A DNA stretch of 64,000 nucleotides, from NCBI RefSeq assembly GCF_013373865.1, contig NC_050472.1, positions 12,733,913-12,797,912 of the forward strand. Reading direction: 5' to 3'. This document shows positions 33,536 through 43,579 of this stretch, in pieces; position 1 is the stretch's first letter; every line of letters begins with the position of its first letter. The notes below the pieces were generated by a model. It was not told where the DNA came from. It was given only the letters and a program-made list of their open reading frames with translations, and ran no database searches. A program made the translations under genes and the position numbers. This DNA is from Monomorium pharaonis (lineage: Eukaryota; Arthropoda; Insecta; Hymenoptera; Formicidae).

Positions 33536-35672
33536 CCTAATAGCAAAATGCTAGCAGATTGCGAGCCGATTGGCAGCAAATTCAATCAGATACCCATTGC
33601 AGATCCATAGCATTCTGTGTCTGCATTAAGCTCAGGATTTGTCGACAAAGCCTGCTGGCATGGCATGCCAGTAGATTGATTGCAGAAACCGAGCAGGATT
33701 TGCTGACATAACCCTGACGACAGATTGGCAGCAGAAATCAAACAGAGCCTGCTAACATGCTATGCCAGCAAATTGGTAGCAGAAACCGAGCAGGATCTGC
33801 TGACATAACCTGACAGCAGATTGGCAGCAGAAATCAAGCAGATATCTAAAAGATTTCTTAAATCGGATATCTTTTAAGTGCAACTAGAAATAAAAAAATA
33901 AAATAAAAATTTAATTTTTTTAAAATTATTTTTATTAACAGTACATACTAAATTTAGGACAAATTTTTATTAATTAATTAAATTTAAATTATTTTATTTT
34001 ATTCTTACTTGCGCTGGTTTTGAACCCGGGACCTTAGGATGACGAACCTTGTACTCTATCTGCTACGCCAATTTGGCTCATCGACATGGGTACTTGTTAT
34101 TGTCTACATATACCAATATGTTATAAACTGGCACAATTATATTATTTTTTATAAAAGCAATTAAATTTTGCAAAACATTAAAAATAAATAGCATTAATTT
34201 ATTTACTTATTAATTTCATTGTTAAATTTATCTTTTTCCATAATAATTTTATGGAAATTGCGATCTATTTAGCATTAATACTTTGAAGCGTTCAAATAGT
34301 TAATTAGATGGTTAACTATATAGATCATATATTCTAAGAAAAATTAATTGTACATCTATTATCCTGTTTTTGTTCAGTACATGATGAATTTCGATTTTGT
34401 GCATTTTTTTGTGCGCAGTAATTGTAGACAAACCGTAATTTTTGAAAACATTATCTTTATGATAATTTTTTTAAATATCAAATGGATTTCTCATTCAGGA
34501 TGTTATAATGTTGTCTGATTTCTGCTACGACGAGCATGGACGGCTCAAAAATCGGACAGCATTGTGTGATATCTTTATTTTATGAGACATTAAGTTGATA
34601 TCATTTAGCTGATGTCATAAGAATAACATTTTTAAGAAACTTAAATGAAACTCTTCAATAAGATATCTCAAAGACCTCTCTTAGATATCGCTGATAAACG
34701 TTACCATTTTGACATCATTTCCAAGATATCTAAATGTTTTCTTTAAAAAGTTCTCTTAAAGTTTTCTGACAAGCGTATTGTCTGGGTTTTTTTAATTTAT
34801 CTGAAATTCTTTTATCTGTATTATTTTCTATTGGTTGCCGGTATTATACATATACTTTAAACTTATGTATAATACAAGTAACCAATAGGAAATAATATAG
34901 ATAAAAGAACTTCAGATAAATTAAAAAAATATAGCTGCCTAATACTTTTGGCCAAGCCTGTATACATACATATATTTCTATATAATTAGGGATCGTAAGG
35001 AAATAAAATTATTATAATTGTCAATACATTTTTAATAAGAGTTTAGGCATCATTTCTGTTATTTCAAATTTACCGTTATCGTGCGGTAGCCCAGTAAAAT
35101 AAAGTACTTAATCTTTCAATACAATGTATATCGGCGAGAGAACAATTAAACTCTTATTAAAAATGTATTGACAATTAATAATAATTTTATTTCCTTACGA
35201 TCCCTAATATATTAGAAATATATGTATGTATACAAGATTGGCCAAAAGTATTAGACAATGATATAATTTAATTTCTCAATAATTTCTACTGCCGCAACCT
35301 TTTTTCTTACGTTTTTCTCTATAGAAACATATTAATGCAAGTTTTAAATTGGCATTTAAATGGCAATTAAGATTATAAAGTAATTAACGGACATACTGTT
35401 CGATTTCTGCTGCCGATCTGCCTACAGGTTATGTCAACAGGCTCTGCTCGATTTCTGCTGCCAATCTGCTGTCAGTTATATCAGCAGGTTTTGCTCGATT
35501 TCTGCTGCCAATATGTTGTCAGATTATGTTAGCAAGCTCTGCTTGATTTCTGACAGCAGTTTGCCGACATCGTTGGATGTTACAGACTCTGTATAAAATT
35601 TGTTGCCATTCTGCGTCAAAAATTGATAGCATGCTCTGCTCAAAATCTGTTCCTGCAGGCTTGGCTATCTGG
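33536..35672. mobile_element. Composite repeat with GCAGATTGGCAGCAGAAATC arms
   Basis: Left arm (33536-33838) and right arm (about 35395-35672) are inverted arrays of words such as GATTGGCAGCAGAAATC. The ends are CCCTAATAGCAA on the left and TTGGCTATCTGGG on the right, imperfectly inverted. Between the arms lie a CCCAGAC-type repeat (33838 to about 34789, with a tRNA-like segment at 34010-34095 on the minus strand) and two hairpins. Confidence 0.55.
34790..35270. repeat. Two adjacent long hairpins
   Basis: AATTTATCTGAAATTCTTTT (34796) is mirrored near 34920. CCTAATACTTTTGGCCAAGC (34938) is mirrored by TTGGCCAAAAGTATTAG near 35258, with a long inner match around GGGATCGTAAGGAAATAAAA. Both look like MITEs with long arms. 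Confidence 0.7.
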
Positions 35673-35822
35673 GAAGTTAAGTTTGTTTAAGGTGTTGTAA
35701 CTTATCTTAACCTCTTTTTATTAAGCAATTAAGTTTTTTGGGCACGGTATGTACAACTCTAAATTGTAATTCACCCAGTATACGTTTGATGTTATCACTT
35801 AATCCTTTGATGTAAAGATGTT

Positions 35823-36700
35823 CATATATGTATTACAATTAGTCCTTGATTCGACCACGTTCCAATTTAATGGGCAAATATATGAACAAATTTTTGGTTG
35901 TCCAATGGAATCACCTCTTTCACTTATACTTGCTGATATTGTTATGGGGTGCTATTCCTAACCACTTATCGACAACTATCGATGTCGTTAAGTGTCGTTG
36001 CGTATATTTTTTCATATATCAAAATACGTGCGCAGAGACACTCAACGACATCGATAGTTGTCGGTAAGTGGTTACGAAATAGCAGCCATGGATGACCTAG
36101 AAACACATTGTTTGCGAGCATTACGTTTTGATATTCAACTTTTTTACCGATACGTGGATGATATTTTTACTATTGTACCACCACATAAAATTGATGTTAT
36201 TCTTAGTTTCAACAATTATCACCCACGCCTCCAATTTACGTATGAATTAGAAAAAGATGGTACTTTAAGTTTTTTGGACATAGTAGTTATACAAGATAAC
36301 AACCAGTTAATTACTAATTGGTTTTACAAACCTACTTTTTCAGGGAGATATATTAATTACTTATCAGATGCCAAAAACATACCATCAATTTATAAACTGA
36401 CAGTGAAAATTTGACCAGTATTTATGACAGAATAATCAGCCGCTTAGTTTATATTTTAGTTTATATTTTGATTCTAATTGACTTTGGTTTTTGTGTCATT
36501 GCGTTCGTTGTCGATTATTCGGCAATTTCGTTCCGTTCGTTATTGGCTCAACACCTTGCCATGAACGCAACACATACATTATAGTGTTTCCATTAGACAT
36601 TCTTTTTATAGTTTTTATATTATTTTATCATTGTAATTCTCATGACGCACATTATCTGTAAGTACTATTGTATTGGCTTTAGATTTATTATGTAAGTTAT
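35823..36700 (+). pseudogene. Penelope-like reverse transcriptase fragment
   Basis: Reading 35840-35947 gives a reverse transcriptase block with IFGCPMESPLSLILADIVM. After a 133-bp inserted hairpin, 36084-36414 continues with the catalytic FYRYVDDIF box and a thumb-like region (FLDIVVIQDNNQLITNWFYK). Penelope-like elements carry this reverse transcriptase followed by GIY-YIG. Here the endonuclease is deleted: the frame jumps from the reverse transcriptase directly into the last residues seen at the end of the inverted copy (31690-32461). It is broken by truncation, insertion and deletion. The tail to 36700 matches that copy. Confidence 0.8.
35951..36083. mobile_element. Hairpin MITE inserted in the reverse transcriptase
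   Basis: GCTATTCCTAACCACTTATC is mirrored by GTAAGTGGTTACGAAATAGC, with a long stem around ACAACTATCGATGTCGTT. It separates the GCPMESPLS block from the YVDDIF block. Confidence 0.8.
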
Positions 36701-36719
36701 ATCTATAGCGGTTTTAACT

Positions 36720-37143
36720 CGGGAGCTTCGAGGAGGGACCGGGTGTGCGGGGGGAACTTGTAGGCGCGCGGGGGCATGACGTCATGCGGATCGGGGGGAT
36801 CTCGCGGTGCGGAATTGCTGACGCGAGATTTTCGTGTCCCCGGGAGCGGTAGAGGGGGAATCGGGATCCGCCGCCGCCACCACCGCCGCCGCCACCACCG
36901 CCGCCGCCAGGGTGCTCGCGCTCTCCCTCTGTTGCGAATTTCTGTCTCTCTACCGTACGCTATATCTTTCAGCAGCCATCACCGCGGTGCTCGCTCTCTC
37001 CCTCTATTGTGAATCTGTCTCTCGCCCGTACGCGATATCTTTAACCGTGCAACCTTATCTCTTTCTCTTTTGTTGCGCTCTTTCATACGCGATCACATAC
37101 GCTCCCATCCATCGCACCTTTTTGGTTCGTTTATCAACTACTT
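36720..37143 (+). other. GC-rich segment with GCC trinucleotide repeat
   Basis: This GC-rich island in AT-rich surroundings holds GCCGCCGCCACCACC repeats (36868-36910) and a roughly duplicated block around CTCTCCCTCTRTTG and CCGTACGC (36918-37035). ORFs here are by-products of the composition. It might be a promoter or 5' region of an unknown transcript, which I cannot establish. Confidence 0.35.
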
Positions 37144-37728
37144 AAAGAAAATAAACAATATGATAACATTTGCAAATTTAACTGTAATTATCCGTTTGTA
37201 CGCATGATTATTATAATATTGATTTATTTATATGTAAAATAATTGATATATAAAATAATTTATTTAATAAAATAGTATAAATGAATTAAAAAAAATTTTA
37301 GTATGGTAAACTTTAATATTTAAAACTTTAATTATTTAAAAAAATTAGGTTATTAAACAATGTGATAAAAATTGAATAAAATTTAATGCTGTACTAACAA
37401 TAAGATTAGTAGAACAGAGAGTGATGGAGAGGGACTGTAATATTTTAAGGGAACAAGAGGGAAAATAAACAATTTCAAACAATTATATATGTATATAAAT
37501 TTATATATTTATTAAAGTACATCTAAAGTATATAAAAAAGTAAACTATCTAAAATATTTTAAATTATTATATATAAAAAGTATTAAGAGTATCAAAAGTA
37601 TAATAAAAAGTATATAAAGTATATAAAAAAGTATTAAAAGTATAATAAAAAATAAATAAAAGTAATTAAATAAAAGTAAATAAAAGTAATAAAAAGTAAT
37701 AAAAAGGTATAATAAAATAAAATGGGAA
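37144..37728. other. AT-rich gene-free interval
   Basis: It contains A/T homopolymers and an AAAGTATAAT-type simple repeat (37560-37720). It probably includes the 3' flank of the minus-strand gene at 37879-38659. Confidence 0.4.
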
Positions 37729-37878
37729 TTACTCCCAGATCTCCCCATCTTCAGACGGTGGCTCCATGTCAAACAGCCTCCTGAGGTCCCATACGTCGGC
37801 GTCAGGATTATGTAGCCCATATGCGTATTCCCTGTTCTGATTGTTTCGCCATTGGTCCCCTTGGCGGAAATACCGCCT

Positions 37879-38659
37879 TCACCGAGCTGCGGTTATGTTA
37901 ATAAAACCGGATATACGTATGTCCTCAAATCCGAAGTATGGCTGAAAAAAAAAAACATTTTTAATTTAATCATGCTGCATGTATCCCAAAACAAATTTTG
38001 TAGTTGCAAAACAGATATTACATACCTGCTCACCAACGGGCCCACGTATCGAAACAACATTGTTGAGCCAAATGATGGATGTGTGGCTCTGCGGCACTCT
38101 TACAAACGTTCTACCGTGAACGGCCGTGGTCGGTCTATGTGGGACGTCACCAACGTACACGTACTGAAAAATTAAAAAAAATTGATATTGTATTAAATTT
38201 ATTTTAAAATTTTATATAAAAAAAGTTTAATCAAGAAAATCATACTCTATTATTTAATTTTTTTAAACAAAAAAAGAAAAAGTGCTGAATAGAAAAATAA
38301 TAGAAAATAATACACTAGCAGTATTGAAATAAAACTATAATATTTTTAATTTAAAAAGAATATATATTGCTACAATGATTGCAAGTATTTGAATATATTT
38401 TAATTTGAGGGATTTTTTATGTACTTACTCCCACAACCGGGTACTCAATCCTAATTCTGTTCATCATGCAATTATCGGTTGTAACACTTTTAAACGCCGC
38501 GAAGCAGAACGAATTGACATTGAGGAGTTTGACTAACGTTGAGGAACAGACCCCCATCATTATATAGTGAAGATGTACGTGACTTTTACTTGAGAAATAA
38601 ATTTGAAAAAGATTCTCAGCCATGTCAGCTTCGTAGAATTTTTTATCTGCGCTCACCAT
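37879..38659 (-). CDS. Unidentified spliced gene beside the Polinton
   Basis: Three exons on the minus strand (38659-38429, 38163-38026, 37941-37879) have strong GTAAGT and GTATGT donors and pyrimidine-CAG acceptors. All junctions are phase 0, giving 143 residues. Recognisable phrases are MAENLFQIYFSSKSHVHLHY, YVYVGDVPHRPTTAVHGRTF and WLNNVVSIRGPVGEQ. I do not recognise the family. After the TGA at 37879-37881 the same frame stays open for 49 more codons to a TAA at 37729, with protein-like composition (ending FDMEPPSEDGEIWE), so the TGA may be a disabling mutation or a readthrough stop. A TATA-like TATATAAGA lies about 55 bases before the ATG. It is close to, and on the same strand as, the Polinton structural genes, and may be element cargo. 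Confidence 0.55.
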
Positions 38660-38699
38660 TGTCTAACAAGAACTAAAACGTATGTGATTTATCAACAAG

Positions 38700-38722
38700 A
38701 TTGTCTTATATATGTTGTCTCG
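38700..38722 (-). promoter_or_regulatory. TATA box of the 38659 gene
   Basis: On the minus strand CATATATAAGACA lies about 50-60 bases upstream of the ATG. The block from this TATA box through the first codons is duplicated at about 39000-39125 (CATATAAGACGG), where the coding part is degenerate. Confidence 0.55.
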
Positions 38723-38779
38723 GTCAATATCTCTGTCGAAATAAAGCAGTGTTTTAAAATAACACCATAAAGAGCATAT

Positions 38780-39465
38780 TAAATGTATTATATTGAATCA
38801 TATACATCAAACTGCATCAAACTGCACCATCGAACCACATTGTACATCTGTTGAACCACAATTGAACCGTTGTCAAACCGTATTATACAGCTGTAGAACA
38901 GCATCATACAACTATCAAACTGCATCACTAGAATTGAACCGTTATCAAACCACATCGTACAGCAGCCGAACACATCTATCAAATTACAATTAAACCATCG
39001 CTTGAGAAATAAAATTTGAAAAGCATGTTCTTAACCACGTTAGCTTCGTAGAATTTTTATCTGCGCTCACCATTGTCTAACAAAACATACGTGATTTATC
39101 AACGAGACCGTCTTATATGATGTCTCGATCAACGCCTCGGTCAACGTCTCGTCCAGCATCTCGAAATAAAGAACTGCTATCAAACAGCTATACAGCTATG
39201 CAGCATACAGCTATCGAACCATTATCAAACCACATCATACAGATAAAGAACTGCTATTAAACCACATCATACAGATAAAGAACTGCTATCAATATGTATT
39301 ATACAGCTATCGATTCACTATTAAACCGCTATTGAACTGCATCATACAACTATCAAACTGCATCATACAGCTATCAAACCACATCGTACAGCTATCGAAC
39401 CGCATCGTACAGCTATTGAACCGTTATCAAACTGCATTATACATTTATATATCTTATATGTACTG
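38780..39465. repeat. Degenerate minisatellite with duplicated 5' end
   Basis: Irregular units of about 22-25 bp around CATCATACAGCTATCAAAC fill this interval. It is split by a diverged copy (39000-39175) of the promoter and first exon start of the 38659 gene. Confidence 0.75.
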
Positions 39466-39610
39466 GAAAAGGTAGAAATAAACATTTTATTGCGTTTTAT
39501 TTTTCTTTATTTTGAAAAAATTTCGCAATTTTGGTGTTGCGACCACCAGTTAAATATTTAACCAGTTTAAATACATTTTGTAAAGCACAATTCTTAACAT
39601 GTTTTTCACA

Positions 39611-40081
39611 TCATATAGTATTACTAATATCTAGATTATTCAAAGATTCAATGTCTTCGTAATCTGCATCCAATGTCTTGATATATATCCCATCATCGAT
39701 ATCGAGCATGTCCGTCAACCATTCTCGTTTCTGAAGTCCCTTAACGTATACGATAGTTTTTCTGTCATCATTTTCCGTATTACACACAGCAGATGTAATC
39801 AGACGTTTCGCCATGCTGTACGGTATCATCCCGTTCTTCCATCGTAATCCATGATGATAGGTAATCAACCAAGAAGCGCAAGACTTGTCGGATTTTGTAA
39901 GAACACGCCATGGCATGGGGCTAGCAAAAATGTAATGCGTGAGAACGGCTCCTTTTCTCAGTACTGCCACTTCCTTTACGACAAATTTTTTATCGACAAT
40001 AAATCCTTGCAGATCCACAAATGTCGGTACGATCATGATGAGTAACTTTTCAAGGCTGTATTTTAACGTCAAATATTCCAT
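39611..40081 (-). CDS. Polinton-associated hypothetical, possibly nuclease-like
   Basis: The 156-residue intact frame starts MEYLTLKYSLEKLLIMIV and has VDLQGFIVDKKFVVKEVAVL followed by WLITYHHGLRWKNG and IVYVKGLQKREWL. The DLQGF and KEVAVL phrases resemble the start of an RNase-H-fold exonuclease (acidic residue on strand 1), and similar proteins accompany insect Polintons. That functional link is inference from memory of sequence style, not a search. It is the last gene of the leftward block, starting 18 bases after the capsid frame ends. Confidence 0.5.
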   Translation of the reverse strand: MEYLTLKYSLEKLLIMIVPTFVDLQGFIVDKKFVVKEVAVLRKGAVLTHYIFASPMPWRVLTKSDKSCASWLITYHHGLRWKNGMIPYSMAKRLITSAVCNTENDDRKTIVYVKGLQKREWLTDMLDIDDGIYIKTLDADYEDIESLNNLDISNTI

Positions 40082-40098
40082 TTTTTATCAGTTTAATG

Positions 40099-41304
40099 TT
40101 ACATGATTTTGCGCACTACGTTGGACAACGGACAGTATTCAATTACACGATCGTGTAAAATAAGACAATAAGCGGTAGTATTCGCGGGAACATTCTCTTT
40201 GCAATCAAATTCTATGCGCACATTTACGGTAGCACTCTTGACGGATTCGTTTTGTCGCGAACAGTCAATGACCGCAAAAGGTTCTTTTTCCAGGAATGTG
40301 ATTACGTTGAGCAACGTTTCACACTCATGTCCATAATAAGATTTACCAAAACGTCGATACATGTCATACAGAATTGCATATCTAGATTTATGAAAATCTA
40401 AATTCAAATCGTCATATGGATAAAATTGAGAGTTTAGATAAAGTTTTACGTCGGTCAAATTACAGTCGTCAAAGATTGTAACAACTTGAGACATGATATT
40501 TTTTCGACCAATTTGCAGTGCAAAGATAACGAAGCGCGGTTTCTCGAGCTGAATTGCAGTTTTGACAGCCTATGAATGTTTCGTCGTACTCTGCAGTAAA
40601 GGGTACTCGTACAGATCCCAAGAGCGAAAATTCATACTTAGACATTGTCCACTTTCCAAAGCTCGCAGCAAAAATAATTTGTTGACTTCGTTTAACGTAA
40701 CATGCGACATTTGCCACTGCATTTTAAATAATTCAATTTCCGGTTGAGCATTTTCAACGATAAAATTGTTATCGTTGCGCGCTCGTATCAAGATCAATTC
40801 GTGACGAGCGTTGACAATCACGCGTTTGTAATCTTCGCAAAAGCCCAATAATACACTAAGCGGTACGCAAAAGTTGAAGTATCCTTCCGGTAGGTTATAT
40901 AAAAATTGCCATCCTGCATTCTGCATAATTACTACTTTGTCATATGATAACGATACATAGTTCTTGAGGATGCTGGTTATTCCAACGTTTCTGTTGCGAT
41001 CAATTTCCACACCGTTGAGTTCGTATCGAATTTCATCAAACATGAACGCCACACAATTATTTCCGAGATTTATCACATCTTTATTTGTATCCTTATCGTC
41101 TTTCTTCTTCATCACCAATCTTCCTTCGACGTAGAGAAAACTTTCACATAGTAACGTGTATAAATCCTGTTGGTGTATGGGTATCCTTATTTCGTCGCTG
41201 TATCCAAAAGTGGTATTGGCGTATGGATTGTACGTGTGAGTCTCAATCTTGACGATGCTGTCGTCAAAGATTGGCTCGCCTCCAATGTTCAAGATGTTAG
41301 ACAT
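40099..41304 (-). pseudogene. Polinton major capsid protein with premature TAG
   Basis: The frame begins MSNILNIGGEPIFDD (ATG at 41304; an upstream in-frame ATG at 41349 is less likely) and runs to a TAG at 40570-40572. The same frame then continues without interruption to the natural stop at 40099, for about 400 codons in all. The segments EIRIPIHQQDLYTLLCESF and FDEIRYELNGVEIDRN belong to the first half, and YPYDDLNLDFHKSRYA to the second. Length and neighbours fit the double jelly-roll major capsid protein of Polintons, which is predicted to form virus-like particles. The single nonsense codon would remove roughly the last 40%. Whether capsid or another structural protein is judged from position and length. 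Confidence 0.75.
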
Positions 41305-41488
41305 CTTAGATATTTTGTATGACGAATCCCAATGATTTAAAAAATTCAACGTTTGACGCGGAGAGTTTCTTTTTATCAGACGATCGAATATTTTTAACTG
41401 TCGTACAATTTATGTCACACGGTCGAATATTCTTGATTGGTGTAAAAATGGTGTTCTTCACCTGCTCATTCAACACGAGCATCTCACG

Positions 41489-42226
41489 TTATCGTCTTCG
41501 TACGTGTAATCTAACGGTAATCTCTCCGCGAAAATCGAGTAATTGACCGTCCTAATTCACAATGCGAATCGTCAAATTAGTAATGCTCCGCGCGACGATT
41601 GGAAGGTAAATGATCTGTGCAGGCGTTTCCGATATCTTATATCCTGGTGGTACCCTTGGTGAAAATTCATGTATTGTGTGTATGCATTTGTCGTTGCTGT
41701 ACGCACCTGCAGTCACGTTACATTTTATGCGAATAATATTTACGTTTATAATATTTATAAGTGCATCCGATTCATGCCACAATCGCGATTGAAGAATACG
41801 ACGCGATGAAAATCCCAACAGCGATCCAATGTTGTTAGGTTTAATGAAATTTATCCGATAAGCACACATAATCTTGCTCTTCATTGGATTATTGTTAGCA
41901 CGAATCACCAGCGGATATTCGCTTTTGTCTTCATCTTCTTTGCGAAACGTCTTCTTTCCCGCAACATCGGGATGAGATTGTAAAATTGTGCGTTTCAAAT
42001 ATCTATCTATATCACGCAATTCATACGATCCTTCGGGAATCATAATTTCTTTGTCGTCTTTGTCATAGTAAAATTTGTTATTCGACGAATTTACATTAGG
42101 TATGGTATAGTATGTTTCCAAATCTGTGAGGCCGAGCTCGTAATCGCCAACGCTCAAATCTACGGCTGGAAAATAGCTTACCGCGAGGATGCTACTCTTG
42201 CCAGTTAGCGTAAACGTCAGTGACAT
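41489..42226 (-). pseudogene. Polinton minor capsid (penton) protein, TAG near C terminus
   Basis: The frame starts MSLTFTLTGKSSILAVSYF and is open for 224 codons to a TAG at 41552-41554. The same frame continues for 20 more codons (GQLLDFRGEITVRLHVRR) to a TAA at 41489-41491. The conserved-looking FSPRVPPGYKISETP and NNIGSLLGFSSRRIL phrases fit the single jelly-roll penton-type protein found next to the major capsid gene in Polintons. Loss of the last strand could be mild or disabling. It lies between the protease and the capsid gene in the leftward block. Confidence 0.7.
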
Positions 42227-42259
42227 GTTGAAACGGGTACTGAGTTAAATTGCACAATG

Positions 42260-42631
42260 TTAGCCTTTAAATTGATTATTAACTGTTTGGAGAAAACGCA
42301 AACACAGTTGACCGCAGTTGCTTTGATCGTAACGTTGATAAGGCGTGTGATTGTACTCGATCCGCTTTACATCTAAATATTGCACCAGTTCTTTCGGCGG
42401 TCTAAGATTGCCGAAACTATGAAAGTATATAGCGCGATTTCCTCTCTTTGCGTATGCCACCCAGTGTGTACCCGATCCTTCAGCATTATCTAAATTTACA
42501 ATACCACTCTCGTTTCGATATGCTCCAGCCGTTGGTAATGCCGTACGCATAAAAATTCTTCTAAAGTATGGAATGCGCATACATTTCGCTAGCTGTAATA
42601 AGTGTATGTCGGTAGTTACACTTTTCGGCAT
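42260..42631 (-). CDS. Polinton adenain-like cysteine protease
   Basis: The 123-residue protein shows the pattern of adenovirus-type/Ulp1-fold proteases: the catalytic histidine in GSGTHWVAYAK, then FHSFGNLRPP, and a glutamine-cysteine box DQSNCGQLCLRFL. In Polintons this enzyme is expected to mature capsid proteins. The frame is intact from ATG to stop, about the short end for the family. The start codon lies 3 bases from the end of the upstream PLA2-type gene on the same strand, and the stop is 33 bases before the penton start, so the genes are tightly packed. Confidence 0.85.
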   Translation of the reverse strand: MPKSVTTDIHLLQLAKCMRIPYFRRIFMRTALPTAGAYRNESGIVNLDNAEGSGTHWVAYAKRGNRAIYFHSFGNLRPPKELVQYLDVKRIEYNHTPYQRYDQSNCGQLCLRFLQTVNNQFKG

Positions 42632-42633
42632 TT

Positions 42634-43482
42634 TTAACGTCTTTTTGACGTTTTTTTTTCATCGAGAAAAGCTCCTTGTCCACGCTTGTATGGAGCGAGA
42701 TAAACTCCATGACCTTTCATGACGCGATTATGACGTTTCAATTCTTCCAGCTGACGCTGCCTTGTTATCATTTACAACTTTCGCAACTCCCGCCGCTCTG
42801 CCGACCAACGACCCGAGAACTCCCAACAGCTGTAGAATGAGTAAAAGACCGCCGCGTTTCGCTACCGGAAGTATTCGTTTACTCGCTCTCTTCTTTTTAT
42901 CTCTTTTTTCTTTTTCAAACCCATACCGATTTTTGTCTTAGTTTTCATAGCTGCCCAAACGGTTGCTGCAGCAGCTCTTTCTCCGAAAGTCGAATCATTC
43001 GCTGTAATGCGTTTTCGCGCTTCCGCAGCGAGTATATTGTCAGCTGCATGTCTGTCGGTGAGTTCGTTGCTCCGGGAGTCGTGTTCGCGACACGCCGCGT
43101 CCAACGGATTAATATCCTGATCGCCTCTGGCCAATCGCTTTTTTAGTTTAGTACCCGGACCGCAAAATTGATATCCAGGTATATGCAGTTCAAAAGGAAG
43201 CGCATTTATCGCACGATTTAACAACCCGCTGACATTCGCGACAATTCTTTATCAACGGTGTAGGGCCGTCGATGTGCGTCTGCTGCCACGATTGATTATA
43301 ATTCTCGTAGGAACGACGATAGCTTCGAATCTCTGGATCAGATTTATATGTTCCGGAAGCCTGTCCCACACGTGTTCGATATAGTTGCCACACACGCGTA
43401 GCAAAATAGGTTTCGACACGAATTCTAACTGTTCGGCGCTCAAATCGAGTATATCAGAGGGATGTGACAATATGAGAAACAT
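42634..43482 (-). pseudogene. Polinton PLA2-domain capsid-associated protein, frameshifted
   Basis: Consecutive minus-strand frames together cover about 280 codons. The middle piece (43224-42862) holds a parvovirus-like phospholipase A2 signature: the calcium-loop-like YQFCGPGTKLKKRLARGD and the catalytic pair in LDAACREHD. The N-terminal pieces (43482 to about 43345, and 43345-43190) and C-terminal pieces (42880-42755 and 42755-42634) are in other frames. The C-terminal part has a hydrophobic stretch (GGLLLILQLLGVLGSLVG) and ends with HGVYLAPYKRGQG, reminiscent of small basic virion proteins. At least three or four frameshifts separate these pieces, so it is non-functional. PLA2 domains in virus capsids help membrane passage; that role here is inference. 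Confidence 0.7.
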
Positions 43483-43499
43483 TTTACATACTGAGCAAT

Positions 43500-43560
43500 T
43501 TTGCTCGGCGCGTCTCTATAAATAGATCGGTCTTAATATAATTTTTATCAGTTCTTATGA
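43500..43560. promoter_or_regulatory. Divergent promoter region of the Polinton blocks
   Basis: The 97 bases between the leftward (43482) and rightward (43580) gene starts contain CTATAAATAG at about 43514-43523, a TATA box, and CTTAATATAAT nearby. It probably drives one or both blocks. Confidence 0.5.
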
Positions 43561-43579
43561 GAGCATAGAGAGGGAAAAT

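Noticed and set aside
36776..37145. ORFs of 78-103 codons with arginine and histidine runs
   Set aside because: They come from a GCC/CAC trinucleotide repeat and GC-rich composition, and overlap each other in two frames.
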